Below, piece after piece: positions 10,729 to 21,492 of a stretch of 28,156 nucleotides of DNA. A program made the translations under genes and the position numbers. Numbering within the stretch: the stretch's first letter is position 1; the number at the start of each line of letters is the position of its first letter. The notes below the pieces were generated by a model that did no database searches, was not told where the DNA came from, and worked only from the letters and a program-made list of their open reading frames with translations. Origin of the DNA: Bimuria novae-zelandiae CBS 107.79 (lineage: Eukaryota > Ascomycota > Dothideomycetes > Pleosporales > Didymosphaeriaceae); assembly GCA_010015655.1 (NCBI GenBank), contig ML976751.1, positions 25,540 through 53,695 on the forward strand. The letters are read 5' to 3'.

Positions 10729-11785
10729 ATGCGATTTGTACAATTCTATGGCGCCCTCGCAGCGATCAGTGGGGTATCTGCGCAGCAAATCTACCTAGGA
10801 TTCAACTCGGGAGCAACGAATGACAAGAACGAGGCCAAGTCAGAGGCCGACTTCGAAAAGGAGTTCAACGCCTAGAAGAACCTCCAGGGCTCCCCTGGTG
10901 TCTTCAACAGTGTGCGGCTGTACTCCAACATCCAGCGCTTTACCACCGACACACCCATCGAAGCGTTCGCCGCAGCTGTCAAAACGAACACCAGCCTTTT
11001 GCTAGGCATCTGGTGTTCGGGAACCGATTCGATTGAGAACGAACTCAGCGCTTCGAACCGGACCATCGATCAATATGGGAGCAGCTTCACCGACCTCGTG
11101 ATGGGCATATCCGTTGGAAGCGAAGACTTGTACCGGGTTTCGGAGTCTGGCGTCAAGAACGATGCCGGTATTGGTCAGGAGGCCGATACCATGGTCGGCT
11201 TCATCCAGGACACGCGATGTTTTGAGGGATACGCCGCTCTCGGACATACCTGTTGGACATGTCGACGCCTGGAGCGCCTGGGTAAACAGTTCGAACGAAG
11301 TTTTGATAGAGGCAGTTGACTTTGTTGGCGTCGACATCTACCCTTACTATGAGGATAATCTTGGGAATGATATCTCAAATGCCTCAACCATCTTCAATGA
11401 CTTGTTGAACCGCACGGAGACGGCTGCAGGGAACAAGCCCGTCTGGGTCACCGAGACTGGCTGGCCAACAACAGGTCCGAAGTGGGGTAATGCTGAACCA
11501 TCTGTCGAGAATGCGAAGACGTTTTGGGACGAGGTTGGATGCAGGCTATTTGGAAGAACCAACACTTGGTATTATATTCTGCGCGACTCGAATCCGGATA
11601 ACACGATGAAATTCGCGCTAGACCCGGAACTAGACAGCAAGCCGGCGTACAACTTGACGTGCCCAGCAGGTGCAGGTGCACCGGCGGCAGTGAACACTCA
11701 GCTATCCAATGGGGCTGCATCCGCCATCCCTGGCCCATCTGCCATGATTTTTGGGTTGTTGGCTGCACTTACGCTTGCAGTTTAG
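10729..11785 (+). pseudogene. GH17 endo-1,3-beta-glucanase (EglC/Bgl2 type, GPI-anchored) pseudogene
   Basis: The frame from ATG 10729 gives a signal peptide (MRFVQFYGALAAISGVSA, cut before QQIYLGFNSG) and then the GH17 barrel: SVRLYSNIQRF, LLLGIW, SVGSEDLYR with the acid/base Glu, GHVDAWSAWVNSS, VDFVGVDIYPYY, VWVTETGWPTTG with the nucleophile Glu, and RDSNPDNTMKFALDP. The end is a GPI-type tail: Ala/Gly/Ser-rich, then hydrophobic FGLLAALTLAV. The family acts on cell-wall beta-1,3-glucan at the cell surface. Two lesions break it: TAG at 10873-10875 (codon 49, one transition from CAG) and a frameshift at about 11212-11215, where the reading moves by one base between FIQD and RDVLRD. No intron with proper ends can bridge the shift, since the protein aligns without a gap on both sides. 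Both catalytic residues are otherwise intact. Length about 352 codons; the usual Ser/Thr-rich stalk is very short. Confidence 0.88.
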
Positions 11786-12256
11786 TTAGATGGGCGCGGG
11801 AGAGGATTTTTTACACCAGCATCTGCGAAGCGGCTACAGGTTGACTTTGCGATTGGAGGTATGCTTGAATGTTGTCTGCCGGCGGGTAGCACGCTACTGC
11901 GGGTTGCGTTTGGAGGCTACCCATCAGTTTCAACACTCTTTTCCATTTCCTATACTTCGTTATAATTATACAGTACTAGATCAGAATTTTAGTGCGATGT
12001 GTATCTCCCCCTCGTTTGTCAAGGCATGTTGTATTCTGTGGTGATCGTGTACCGATGATCCCATCTAATTAAGCCGCGGGTAGTGCTTGCAAGTTACAGC
12101 TCACATCTTTCGAGCCACCTGAAGCGAATATGTCGGGTCGACACGGCGCGAGGAGCATAAGCAGGAGATGTAACATTGGATGGTATGAAGGAACAGGAGA
12201 CGAAGGTGAGGTATTCGGTGTCGCGGTTGCGCTCGCTTATCGTGGAAGAGTGGATA
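11786..12256. other. Intergenic region up to the pogo-like element
   Basis: About 470 bp with no gene recognised. The base composition changes sharply at about 12340, where very AT-rich RIP-decayed sequence begins inside the transposon. The TA at 12255-12256 is the likely target site of the element. Confidence 0.4.
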
Positions 12257-12308
12257 CCGTAGCTTGGCAGTTGGCGCGCCGCGTCACCGAACGCGCCACC
12301 CCACCATG
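12257..12308 (+). repeat. Left terminal inverted repeat of the pogo-like element
   Basis: Matches the reverse complement of 21441-21492 over 52 bp with four mismatches. It contains the GC-rich core GGCGCGCCGCGTCAC. TA precedes it. Confidence 0.92.
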
Positions 12309-12342
12309 CAATACTCCAACTTCAACGCGCTGCATCCCCACC

Positions 12343-13727
12343 AATATAGACCTAATTACGGCCGCGATAGAAGTAATTAAATTATTAAAACTAAAAGAAT
12401 CTTTCTTATATTAAAAAAATTAGAAAAGAATTTAGTATTATATAATTTATACTAACGCGCTAGTATAAATACTTTATTAGCTAATAGCAGGTTCCTATAT
12501 AATATAGCTAAAATATTACTTAATAGTAAGAATAAGAGCTTTTAGATTATATTAAGCTCCTTACTAAATATAACCTTTCTTTTATATAGTAAATAATATA
12601 GAGCTTTACCTTTATAGTAGTTAAAAAGAATATTAGCTTATTATAAATTAATTGCTTTATTTACCGTTACGCTAAATCCTTAATATTATAATAAATAACT
12701 AGTATTAATAGTAATTATTATAAAGCTAATTCCCTAGCTAAATATTAGCTTTACTTTAATATCTTATAGCAGAAGATAGAGCAGTATTAGATTAAGGCTC
12801 GAGATATCTATAATATAGACAAGAAAGACATCCTACTTGGCATCACCTCCCGCTTAAAGAGGATCTTTAATAGGCCTCTGTACGAGAGCAAGGCTATAAG
12901 GCAAGCTATCCAGGATGGCAGCCGCGAGTGGATATCGCTTATAGCCTATATATGCGCCGACGAATCTGCCCTAGATCTAGCTCTAATCTATTAGGCTACC
13001 TCTACAAACATATAATTAAGCTAGGTCGAGGATCTTAATCCTTAACACTATTAGGTCTTTATTACTATATCTTAATCTAGCTAGTTAAGTAATTAGATAG
13101 GCCTTATATAGCTTTAATAAGTATTTAATCGCCTTATAAAGTTAAAAGCTAGATAATTATATTAACTATTAATCCTTAATAGATATAGATCTTATATTAT
13201 TATAGATTTTATTACCTATTATAAATATAATAAGATTCTGTTCGCTATTTATTTTCTTTATTTTATTTATATATTATAGCCTCTTAATATCTGCGGGTTT
13301 GAGCCTTTATTAATAGCGTATTTAAATAAGCTATTAGCCTTCTTATAAAATAGCTAGAGGTTAGCCTTTATTACTAAAAGAGACTTCTTTAACCTATTCT
13401 AAAAGGCCTAGTTTAGCACTATAAGGTAGCTATTAATTCTTTAGGCCTTTAAAGCTATAGATATTTCCTTGCTAAATTTAATAACTATTCTTAAGTAATT
13501 TAATTAAACTATACCTTTTAATTAATAATTATAAAAAAGTTTAACTTTAATACTTAGTGCTTTAGATTAGAGAAAGATTAACTAGCTACTTAAGGCTATT
13601 ATTAATATAGGGGTAGTAATAAGGCTAAAAAGCTAAGTTAAACTATATACTTAATTTCTATATAAAAGTAACTCTTAGAGTATAAAAATAAAGGTCTATA
13701 AAAGGTTCTAGTAATATAAAAGAAATG
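12343..13727 (+). pseudogene. pogo/Fot1-like DDE transposase remnant, N-terminal and catalytic part
   Basis: The plus-strand reading begins near IDLITAAIEVIKLLK (12343 onward), matching the first helix of the pogo-type DNA-binding domain. The catalytic domain is best preserved at 12800-12990: YNIDKKDILLGITSRLKRIF, QDGSREWISLIA (12911 onward), and CADESALDLALIY. Further on come NKILFAIYF and L-stop-PLNICGFEPLLIAY (13274 onward), the LQPLD-x3-F-PL signature, and FITKRDFFNLF. The second catalytic motif, L-D-G-H-G-S-H in the family, reads L-N-R-Y-R-S-Y at 13175-13195. Stops are numerous and mostly replace Gln or Trp. The C-terminal tail resumes after the inserted retrotransposon. It is clearly non-functional. 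Confidence 0.88.
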
Positions 13728-13732
13728 CTTAA
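13728..13732. repeat. Target site duplication CTTAA, left copy
   Basis: CTTAA lies directly outside the 3' LTR and is repeated at 20839-20843 directly outside the 5' LTR, a 5-bp duplication as made by Ty3/Gypsy integrases. Confidence 0.92.
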
Positions 13733-14184
13733 TGTTATGAGGCTCTCACACCTTGTTCCGATCCGGGTTAGGGCGGTAAGGTATCGTGGTGCTTCACGGA
13801 TTATTTAGTGGTACAAGTTGATGCGACACTTAGCGCGGCTAAACAATCTAATCTTATAATAAATAAGATAACTATTAGTCTATATAGGAGAACGTACTTG
13901 CACAGAAGATATATGAGTTAACTACAAGGAAGGAAATAATAATAGGAAAGTCGCCACACTATATACTAGCCTATTCCTTCTTCGTAGTCCCGCCAAGGCC
14001 CTGTAATCCCAGGGACTACGGTAGTCCTATAGGACTTCCCTTTATGCGGGACTTCGTTACGTAACTGCTAACTAAGCTGCCCCGCGCCCCGTTAGGTCCC
14101 GTTAACTTTACTACTTTATTAATAATTACTCTCTTAGTGTAATTATCTAGCTTCTTTATCCTTATAGGGTTTATAGTCGTAATA
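13733..14184 (-). repeat. 3' LTR of chromovirus copy 1 (452 bp)
   Basis: On the plus strand it begins TGTTATGAGGCTCTCACACC and ends GTCGTAATA; the canonical ..CA end has become ..TA. Compared with 20369-20838, every substitution I read is a transition, and it lacks one 18-bp unit. Confidence 0.95.
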
Positions 14185-14198
14185 CTATCCCCCTTTTT
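14185..14198 (-). other. Polypurine tract of chromovirus copy 1
   Basis: On the minus strand AAAAAGGGGGATAG directly precedes the 3' LTR. This is the expected place and composition of the plus-strand priming site and confirms the minus orientation. Confidence 0.8.
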
Positions 14199-14899
14199 AA
14201 GGTTATCGTCCTAATATCTAGCTTTGCTATACTATGCTATTAGCGCGTTAGTGCTAATTACTATAAAAGTGCGTCCCCCCGCGTCTTAAGGCAGGCTATA
14301 GCCTCTCTTTAATTCCCCTCGCCTTACTAACTATGCTAAGAACCCCCTATTTATCCTTAGTAACCCGTCGTACTCGTGCATAAAAGGTAGAAGCTTAGGG
14401 CCTAAAAATAGCGTCTAGTTATAAGCGTTATTAGAAGAAGAAGTTACGGTATTTTATTAATACTACCTTTAGGCAGTGTGCGGGCTATCTCGCTACCTAT
14501 ACTAAATATAGTCTATAGATTCCTAAGAAGGATTAGGAGCGTGTTTAAAAGAAGAAGCGTAAAAAGCGTCTTGCCCTTCTTTAAGTAAAAGAGCGTTAAG
14601 CTTAGGCTACTCTTAAGACTACGCGTCTTAAGCGAGAGTTAGTAAAAATAAAGGAGAAAGAGTATAACTATACCTAATATAACTTACGCGTTGCTAATAC
14701 GATTAAGGCGTTAAAGTAATAAAAAGAGAATTTAAAGGGTACTAGCTTTCGCGAACTATTGCCACATGCACCTCTATAGGCTAACTTAGGCTAGTTATAG
14801 GCTAACTTATTTATTTCTTTTAATCTTTTCGTATCCTTTAACTTTTCTAAGTTCCTTACTAATCTGGTCGCGGCGCCTCTAAATATTCCTTGTAGAACC

Positions 14900-17800
14900 T
14901 CTCTAGCGCTATCTTGTAGTTCGTAAGGTTTTATACTAGTTCCCACATATTATGGTTCTCTGGCCATCCTTCCCACTTTACTAGATACTTGTACTGACGC
15001 CTGATTTTTTATAGGTCCCTAATAGCTTCGACCTCGTACTCCTCATCTTTAAGTTCGAGCTAGGTTTCTAGTTCGGCGTCTGGTGGTGCTGGTTCCAACA
15101 ATGACTTATAGAAGACTAGGTGGATCTGTGTATCTATAGGTAGCCGTAGTTTAAAATTAACTAGTCCCCTAACCTCTTAGATTTTAAATAGTCCCTTTTA
15201 AAGGTTATTTAGTTTTTTGCTTAGCCTTATTATCTTAAGATTTTTTCGCAAGAGGAGGACTTTATCCCCCTCTTTAAAGGTTAGTCCTATAATTCTTTTC
15301 TTATTTACTTATTACACCATTTATTTATTACGTCGCGCGATGTTCTCGTGTAGTGTTTTATATAGGTCCTATATAAGTTTAGCTTTGTTAGCTGCGTTCT
15401 TCGCAATGCTCTGGATATCTAATGGATCCCGGTGAGTCGTTGGCTCACATCCATGGTTGGCGTAATATGGCGAGTACCCCGTAGTCGCCGATCTTGCGCT
15501 ATTATATGCCAGCTAGGCCGTTGGCAATAGCTCAACCTAGTTATCTTAAAGCTTATTTATATATATCCGGAGATACTGTTCTAACGTTTAGTTTATTCGC
15601 TTAGTTTGGCTATCTGTTTTAGAATAGAAGCTCGTCGTAAGCTTATGCTTAATCCCTAATTTAGCTATAAATGTGGTCTAGTATAATAATGTAAATATCT
15701 TGGCCCTGTCTGTAATAAACTCGTTAGGTTGTCTAACCTGTGATATTAGTTCTCGTTCTACTACATAGGCTAGTTCTTCTACTAATATAGCTTCCCTAAT
15801 TAGCACAAACCTCGACTCCTTGGCAAGTTAATAGATTATAACTAAGATTAAGTTATAGGGATCCTTGTTTCCTAGTGCTAGTGGTGCCAGTAGCTTTACA
15901 ATAAAGTCTATAGTCACGCTTAACTATAGTCTTAGGGGCGGCTGTAGTAGTTATAAAAGGCTATAGGGCTTATGTCTCTTAGGCTTATTCTTATGACAGG
16001 CCAAATAGTTGCCTAAAACTTTCTATACCACCTAGCGTAGCCTAAGAATAGCATATTTGTTCGCGATTCGACGCGTCGTTTTAGCGATCCTTAGGTATCC
16101 CTAATCCTTATCTTTGTGTAGTTTTTTAATTAGTAGCGGAGCTATCTGCTTACTAATCTAGATATAGTCTTAATAGTCCCGTGCTATTAATTTCGTAGCT
16201 TAGTAAAAATCGTACGCTTAGTAATCTTTATTCTTAAGCCTACTATAATCCTATATCTCTTTTATAGCTAGCCTATAATAGGTAAGATCCGCGCGCCGTG
16301 CTTTTAGTGCTAGCGCAAGTTATATCTTATTATAGCGAAGGGTTCCGTCCTTCGCGTAGGTTAGGATTATAATATAGTTACTTCTATTATCTTCTTCTAT
16401 AAGATCTAAACGCCTGCTAAGTGCGTCTACTACGGCGTTTAAGTTACCAGGTAAATAGGTGATGCGGAAGTCGAATTCCGCCATCTATTCTAACTATCTA
16501 GCCTATCGTTAATTAAGCTTCTTTATAGTTGTAAAGCGCGTAAAGTTAAGGTAATTTAAAAAGACCTCTATCTAGTGCTTTACTCCTTTAAGCTGCGCTT
16601 CTTATTGCTTAAAATAGTTAATAATTACGAGTAACTCCTTATTATAAATCTTATAATTTAGTTCTGCTCCTAAAAGCTTACGTGCGTAATAGAAAACAGG
16701 TCTCTATTTACCGTCGTCGCACTCTTACAATAATACGGCCCCCAGCGCATAGTCCAATGCATCCGTATAGATGCGATATCGCCACTCTAGGTCGTACATC
16801 TATAGTAGGGGTGCCATTAGGAATAGGCGTTTAAGCTACTTAAAAGCCGCTATTTCTGCCTTTTATAAAAGTCGCCATTTCCCTATCTTTATAAGTTCTA
16901 TTAACAGAGCGGTTATCTTTAAGTAGTTCCTAATAAATTTGCGATAGAAGTTAGTAAAGCCTAAAAAAGACTAGATATCTTTTACTAATTGCAATAGTAG
17001 CTATTCTTCTATTATCGCGATCTTCTTCGGGTCCATCTTAACACCTTCTCGGGATATCACAAATCCTAAATATTTTGTCTTAGTGACATAGAACTCGCAC
17101 TTTTTAGGGTGTAGGAGTAATTAATACTCTTATAACTTCTATAGTACTTTGCGTACATGTCCTTTATGCTCTTCCAAGGTTCCGTATAAGTATATTAAGA
17201 TATCGTCAAGGTACGCCGTGCAGAATACGTCTAAGTATTTATGTAGTACTTAATTTATTAACTCTTAAAAGGTTACTAGTGCGTTGGTTAGCCCTATAGG
17301 CATAACCGTATACTTAAAAAGGCCATATTATGTGCGGAACGCCGTTTTCCACTTATACCCTTTCGCAATTTAAATCCTATAGAATCCATCCTAAACGTCA
17401 AATTTCGTGAAGTATTTAGCTCCTTAGAGTCTATCCATAAGCTCCGTTATTAGTGGTAATAGGTAGCGATTCTTAATCGTCACGGCGTTTAGCTATCTAT
17501 AATCTATATAGAGTTGCAGCCTGCCGTCTTTTTTACGAACAAAGAGTATAGGAAAGGCCACAGGACTCTAACTAGGCTACTATTTCCCTAAGCGTAGATT
17601 CTTCTATATTAGCTCTTTTAGCTCTTTTTCTTATTTGTAGGTAAGGGGCCTTAGGCGTTCTGGCCGTAGCTTAGCTCCCTCTACTAGTGGTATCTCGTAA
17701 TCCTACTCCTTGTGTTTAGGTAAGATAGTCTCGTCGTGTTTCTTAAATAGGTCTGCGAATTCCTTGTATTCTTCCGGCAGACTAGGATTATTTAAGACTA

Positions 17801-20340
17801 TCTTAGTCTTTTAGACCTATATATAGTGCACCTGCCCTAGGTATTACTTTAAGATCCTGTTTATCTTGCATACTAATATTTCTTATATCCTAAATAGTTG
17901 ACTCCTTTTTCTTGTTTAAGATTAGGGAGTTTCCCTCCCACCAGGGCTTGCCTAAGCCTTCGCTGGTAGGTCCCAGGGAAGGATCGTTTGTTTAATCTAG
18001 TCTATTCGTAAATTGTGTTATTCTAGCCATTTGTATCTAATAATGGCTTCGATGTCTCCCATCTCCACGATAGTGAAGACGTGTTAGCTCTCTAGGCCTT
18101 CTATATTAACTTATACCAGCGCCATCTTAAGGCGTAGCTAATCGTTACCGTATCCTTATAATTAGGTCCCGTCCGCGAGTCCTATTTGCAGTGGTGTTTT
18201 CTTGTTATAATATAGCATATTATACTTCTTAACTACTTGCAGGGCAATTAGACACGCGTCTGCCCCTAGGTTAATTAGTGCTATAATACGATATCCGTGC
18301 ACCGTAATATCTTTAATTAAGCGCTTCTTAACTTGGCGAGTATCCACTTAATAAGCTATAATAATCGTACTATTACTAGTGTAGCTTGTTGCCTAGTAAT
18401 AATCTAGTTTTTTAAATTATTAGACCCTTTATTTAATATTTTAGGCTAACCAGCGTTGGCTTCCTTAATCTAGTCCTAGACCTTAGATAGCTTAGAGACT
18501 TCCTTAATTTAGTGCTACTTATATCGCTGTCAATACAGGGCGTAAGTCTCTCTAATCTTATTAGATTTGTATACTCCTTGATTCCCATGTTGCGGGTAAT
18601 TTAGAGTAAGGCATTTGTTCTAGGCTAATATATTATGCCCTAAATAGCTGTCTAAGGAGGCTGCCTCTTCCTGCAGGCTTAGGTGTGCGAAGCACTATAG
18701 GTTACATTATTCTTACCTAATTAATAAGTAGTCTGCGTCTTTTCCTAGCTACGTATTCCTTATTATTATACTAGTATCGCGGGGGTCTAAGCCCTAAAGA
18801 AACTAGCCTGTTTCGAACTTCTACTGCCTGTATAGCTTACAGGTAATGTTAAAACATTAATGCTAATCATTCTATTTATAGTGCTTAGCCTAATAAGTTA
18901 GAAAGTACTTATAGTAATTATTAGGCATGCTGCACTGGCTTTGCTTTAGCCTATAGTGTTCTAAACCTCCTGGAAAATAGGAGGCCCTAACTCTAGCCTT
19001 AGAGTATTATTGGCATCCTTTACGCGTGCATTGCCACTATTTGGCGTATTTATGTTGTTCCTGTATCGTGATCTGGCGTAGGTATTGTTTTAGGCGCCCC
19101 TATAGTTTCTCCGCTAGCCAGTAGGCGTCCCATGCGTGTGCCCCTTAGACAATTACTTTTACCTCACACTAAGACGATTAATGTAGCGCACTGCTGCACA
19201 TCCAGCAGGTGTCGTTAGCTAGTCTTTAGAAGATCTAGTACTTAGGAAGGGTCTTTTATTCCTCTTCCTCTTCTATTGGCTCCAGAATCTTCTGCGTAAA
19301 ATCCACTCCGTCGGCTTCTGCCGGCGTAAGGGTAGCTATAGCCACTTATAAGAGGTTAGTTATATTAACCTTAGTCTCCTGCTTGTTGCAGTCTTTAGCG
19401 AAGTGGCTTAGCTTACTACATTAGAGGTAGGCTTTATCTTTAAACCTCCGTTCTTGCTCTTCCTATAAGATACCGTTCTTACCCTAGTAACTCTTCTTTA
19501 GTCTATATAGCTATTTTCCCTTGCCGTTCTTCTTTTTGTACTATTAGGCTTTATTAGTTATAATAATATCTCTGTCCTGGTCTCTTCCTGCGGGCCTGGA
19601 TTAATTCTCTTTTCTAGTAAGTAGCCTAGTACTATGCTGTTTTTCCAGCTTGCGTTTATATAGGCGATTGTCTACTTTAATTATATTATTAATAAGTTCT
19701 TCCAGGTCGTTTGCTTTTCCTTAGTGGACCAATTCGTCTTTGACCAATTCTTTTAGTCCGTTGTAGTAGGCAATTATAAGTGGGGCTTCTCCCCATCCTT
19801 CGAGTTCTGCCATAATCTGTTTAAACTCTAGTGTATAGAGTACCGCTGATTTCTCCTGACGTAGGCGCTAGAGGCGTATTTCGGCTTTATGTCCTTTATT
19901 AATAGTGCTAAACATTCCTTTCATAGCCTTGTAAAAAGACTCCTAGTCCTTAAAGGCGTCTTTAGTAGCGTCTAAACTACAATCCTCTAATTTGCCATTC
20001 TTAAGGAAATCGTTAATTATTAGTCTAGCCTACGCGGCTGCCTTGTCTTGCATGTTTATATAAGTAACTAGGATCTTATCTTATTCTATATTAAACTTTC
20101 CTAGGTTGTAACGGATAAATAGTTCTATCTAGGTTAGGAACGTTCCTAGATAACCCTTTTCTAAATAGGGTTCAGGCTTCGGGACCTTTAGTTAATGTTT
20201 CGCATTTTCCTATTAGCTTATCTTTTCGCTCATCTAGTTAATAATTTCCTATAACTAGGCTATCTAAGCCACTTATTTAATAACTATCTCTTCTAGGGTC
20301 TTTTCCTTAGGTGCTGGAGCTGCGGTGGTCGAACTAGGTC
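14900..20340 (-). pseudogene. gag-pol of chromovirus copy 1, heavily mutated
   Basis: Read on the minus strand from near 20340. Gag carries the same blocks as copy 2 and a zinc knuckle at about 19430-19388 in which the first Cys is now Tyr (KAYL-stop-CSKLSHFAKDC). The protease is open over 18347-18162, with ALINLGADACLIAL at 18278-18258 in place of the usual DSG/DTG triad. The reverse transcriptase keeps YLDD (17213-17202). RNase H and integrase follow down to about 15200, and a chromodomain closes the protein. Dozens of TAA/TAG stops occur, most where the family has Gln or Trp, so no product longer than a fragment can be made. Related fungal chromoviruses encode one Gag-Pol polyprotein or two overlapping frames; the original arrangement cannot be told here. 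Confidence 0.9.
14917..15041 (-). other. Chromodomain at the C-terminus of the integrase (copy 1)
   Basis: The minus-strand reading gives EYEVEAIRDL, then KYLVKWEGWPENHNMWELV and NLTN, the aromatic cage and W-x-W-E pattern of a chromodomain. In chromoviruses this domain steers integration to heterochromatin by binding modified histone H3. Two stops interrupt it. The same part of copy 2 lies beyond the window. Confidence 0.88.
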
Positions 20341-20368
20341 CTGCTATTATACCGTAGGGTAGTTAAAG

Positions 20369-20838
20369 TGTTATAAGGCTCTCACACCTTGTTCTAATCT
20401 AGGTTAGGGCGGTAAGGTATCGTGGTGCTTTACGGATTATTTAGTAGTATAAGTTAATGCGACACTTAGCGTGGCTAGACAATCTAATCTTATAATAAAT
20501 AAGATAACTATTAGTCTATATAAGAGAACGTACTCGCACAGAAGATATATAAGTTAACTACGAGAAAGGAAATAATAATAGGAAAGTCGCCACACTATAT
20601 ACTAGCCTATTCCTTCTTTATAGTCCCGCCAAGGCCCTGTAGTCCTAGGGACTACGGTAGTCCTAGGGACTACGGTAGTCCTATGGGACTTCCCTTTATG
20701 CGGGACTTCGTCACGTGACTGCTGACTAAGCTACCCCGCGCCCCGTTAGGTCCCGTTAACTCTGCTACTTCGTTAACAATTACTCTCTTGGCGTAATTAT
20801 CTGGCTTCTTCATCCTTGTGGGGTTCGTGATCGTAACA
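20369..20838 (-). repeat. 5' LTR of chromovirus copy 1 (470 bp)
   Basis: On the plus strand it begins TGTTATAAGG and ends GATCGTAACA, with intact TG..CA type ends. It contains two tandem copies of an 18-bp unit (CTAGGGACTACGGTAGTC, at about 20646-20681), where the other LTRs have one. Confidence 0.95.
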
Positions 20839-20843
20839 CTTAA
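20839..20843. repeat. Target site duplication CTTAA, right copy
   Basis: Identical to 13728-13732. The perfect match in otherwise decayed DNA fixes both element borders. Confidence 0.92.
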
Positions 20844-21440
20844 TGTAAGATAGGCCTCTACCTCTTAATTAGTTAAATAAGTATTATAGTAAAGCTATTT
20901 ATAATTATCCTACAGCGTATAGCGGGCACGTTATTATTAACACGAAAAAATACTGAAGTATAGTAATTATAGCTTTAAAAAATTAAGTTAGTAGAAGCCC
21001 GTTAGGCTAGCTAGTAGCTTAAAATAAAGCTACTTTAAAAAAGGTATATTACTTAAGTAGCTACTAAAGATGCACGCGTAAAATAAAAAAGCTAATAAGG
21101 CTACTAAGTAACGCCTTAAGTAATAGGCCTATAAGGTATAAAGTTAATTTTAAAAACGTATTAAAATATCTAAATTAAGTAGTAGGAATATTTTAAAGCC
21201 TTTTAATAAAGGTATTAAGAAAAAATAGCCTTAGCATAATGCTATAAATATTAATAAGGCCTTATTTATTATATTTGCCTTAAAGTCGCGCAGCGGCTAA
21301 ATAATTAAAATACTAAAAAGATATTAATAATTTAAGTAGATACTATTTATCTATAAGCCTTAGAAACCTTAACTCTAGAAAATTTTATAATAATATTAAT
21401 TATAGGTGGCTTAGTAGCCTTATGTTGCTGGCCGAGCGAT
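20844..21440 (+). pseudogene. pogo-like transposase remnant, C-terminal tail after the insertion
   Basis: The AT-rich stretch between the retrotransposon and the right inverted repeat is rich in Lys codons and TAA/TAG in all frames, for example a KKANKATK run near 21080. This fits the basic Lys/Gln-rich tail usual at the end of pogo-type transposases, but no motif is firmly identified. The assignment rests on position within the element. Confidence 0.55.
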
Positions 21441-21492
21441 CATGTTGGGGTGGCGCGTTTAGTGACGCGGCGCGCCAACTGCCAAGCTATGG
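21441..21492 (-). repeat. Right terminal inverted repeat of the pogo-like element
   Basis: Inverted partner of 12257-12308, followed by TA at 21493-21494. Relative to the left copy it carries TAAACGCG in place of CGAACGCG (reverse complement sense), a RIP-like transition. Confidence 0.92.

Larger units (their letters stand above)
13733..20838 (-). mobile_element. Ty3/Gypsy chromovirus, complete but RIP-decayed (copy 1)
   Basis: Full-length element of 7106 bp read on the minus strand. The 5' LTR is 20369-20838 and the 3' LTR 13733-14184. A perfect 5-bp target duplication CTTAA flanks it (13728-13732 and 20839-20843). A polypurine tract sits directly before the 3' LTR. The order gag, protease, reverse transcriptase, RNase H, integrase, chromodomain is that of Ty3/Gypsy chromoviruses. 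It lies inside the pogo-like element, so it is the younger insertion. A second copy of the same family begins at 22530 in the opposite direction. Confidence 0.95.
12257..21492 (+). mobile_element. Fot1/pogo-like Tc1/mariner element, split by a chromovirus
   Basis: Inverted repeats of 52 bp bound the element: 12257-12308 begins CCGTAGCTTGGCAGTTGGCG, and the reverse complement of 21441-21492 begins CCATAGCTTGGCAGTTGGCG. They differ at four places, three of them transitions. TA lies directly outside each end (12255-12256 and 21493-21494), the target duplication of the superfamily. Subtracting the inserted retrotransposon and one copy of its duplication leaves about 2.1 kb, close to the size of Pot2/Fot1-type elements. 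The transposase is read on the plus strand and interrupted at 13732/20839. Internal sequence is extremely AT-rich, while the inverted repeats keep a high GC content. Confidence 0.9.

Noticed and set aside
13740..14180. CRISPR-like or satellite array in the repeated AGTCC/GGACT strings
   Set aside because: The repeats are palindromic units inside LTRs, with at most two tandem copies and no spacers.
15217..15435. Open frame on the plus strand (and its equivalent on the minus strand at 27936-28133)
   Set aside because: Antisense shadow of the integrase/linker region of the two chromovirus copies; present in both only because the copies are homologous.
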